Shown here piece by piece: positions 63,811 through 64,000 of a stretch of DNA of 64,000 bases. This stretch comes from Ascarosepion bandense. Taxonomy: Eukaryota > Mollusca > Cephalopoda > Sepiida > Sepiidae. Where the stretch lies: contig JBBBDQ010001686.1 of assembly GCA_037127315.1 (NCBI GenBank), forward strand, positions 2,267,501 to 2,331,500, read 5' to 3'. How positions within the stretch are numbered: the stretch's first letter is position 1; the number at the start of each line of letters is the position of its first letter. The notes beneath the pieces were generated by a model, which did not search any database, was not told where the DNA came from, and worked only from the letters and a program-made list of their open reading frames with translations. Both the position numbers and the translations under genes were made by a program.

Positions 63811-64000
63811 AATAATTGAACAATGCATTATTAGCTCGCCTCTGGCATTCTTCAGTCAGTTAATAAACAATAAATAGACAGACGACAGATGAGGTCCAAA
63901 TTACAGTGTCGTAATTAAAACTTTCAAAATAAGAATCCCTCATCTGCCGACAAGCCGATCACATCTTGATTATGAATCTAAAATCAAAAATAAAAATAAA

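Overview
This window looks like repeat-dense, AT-rich, intergenic or intronic DNA from a cephalopod mollusc, most likely an octopus. The organism call is an inference from the repeat repertoire: abundant tRNA-derived SINEs, Penelope-like retroelements, jockey/CR1-group LINEs, short Helitron-type elements and very long (TA)n tracts. No host protein-coding exon was recognised. Every reading frame with identifiable content belongs to a transposable element, and most other long frames are low-complexity translations of (TA)n, (CA)n or (TTA)n.

Layout. 0-5 kb: 3' end of an open-frame R4/Dong-like retrotransposon (restriction-like endonuclease), AT-rich DNA, a 5S/tRNA chimeric SINE, and a tandem SINE unit bracketed by two hammerhead ribozymes. 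5-15 kb: Helitron-type elements, a 1.6-kb TA-type DNA transposon, mariner-like remnants split by a Helitron and by an LTR element. 15-21 kb: LINE fragments, a 5S-trimer/tRNA SINE, a piggyBac-type MITE cluster and a 240-bp satellite. 21-25.5 kb: two degenerate Penelope-like elements, one with a well-formed hammerhead. 25.5-46 kb: LINE 3' ends, class II tRNA-headed repeats, foldbacks, a 157-bp tandem array and a second 5S-trimer SINE. 46-53.4 kb: several nested R4-like copies, one split by a LINE, a foldback and a gypsy-type LTR retrotransposon that itself carries two SINEs. 53.4-59 kb: fragments, foldbacks and a textbook hammerhead SINE. 59.4-63.7 kb: the only apparently intact element, a Penelope-like retroelement with an 800-residue RT/GIY-YIG protein, head to head with a 5'-truncated inverted copy.

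How the parts interact. The autonomous machinery visible is the Penelope-like protein; the other elements are dead or partial. The most unusual layer is RNA-based. A tRNA-headed SINE family carries a type I hammerhead ribozyme about 12 nt before its (TA)n tail. In one place two ribozymes lie 309 nt apart in tandem, the arrangement expected of retrozymes, which yield circular RNA. Penelope-like copies carry their own hammerhead or hammerhead-like stem.

Boundaries were read by eye. No alignment, folding or database search was run, and family names rest on motifs and internal comparison between copies.
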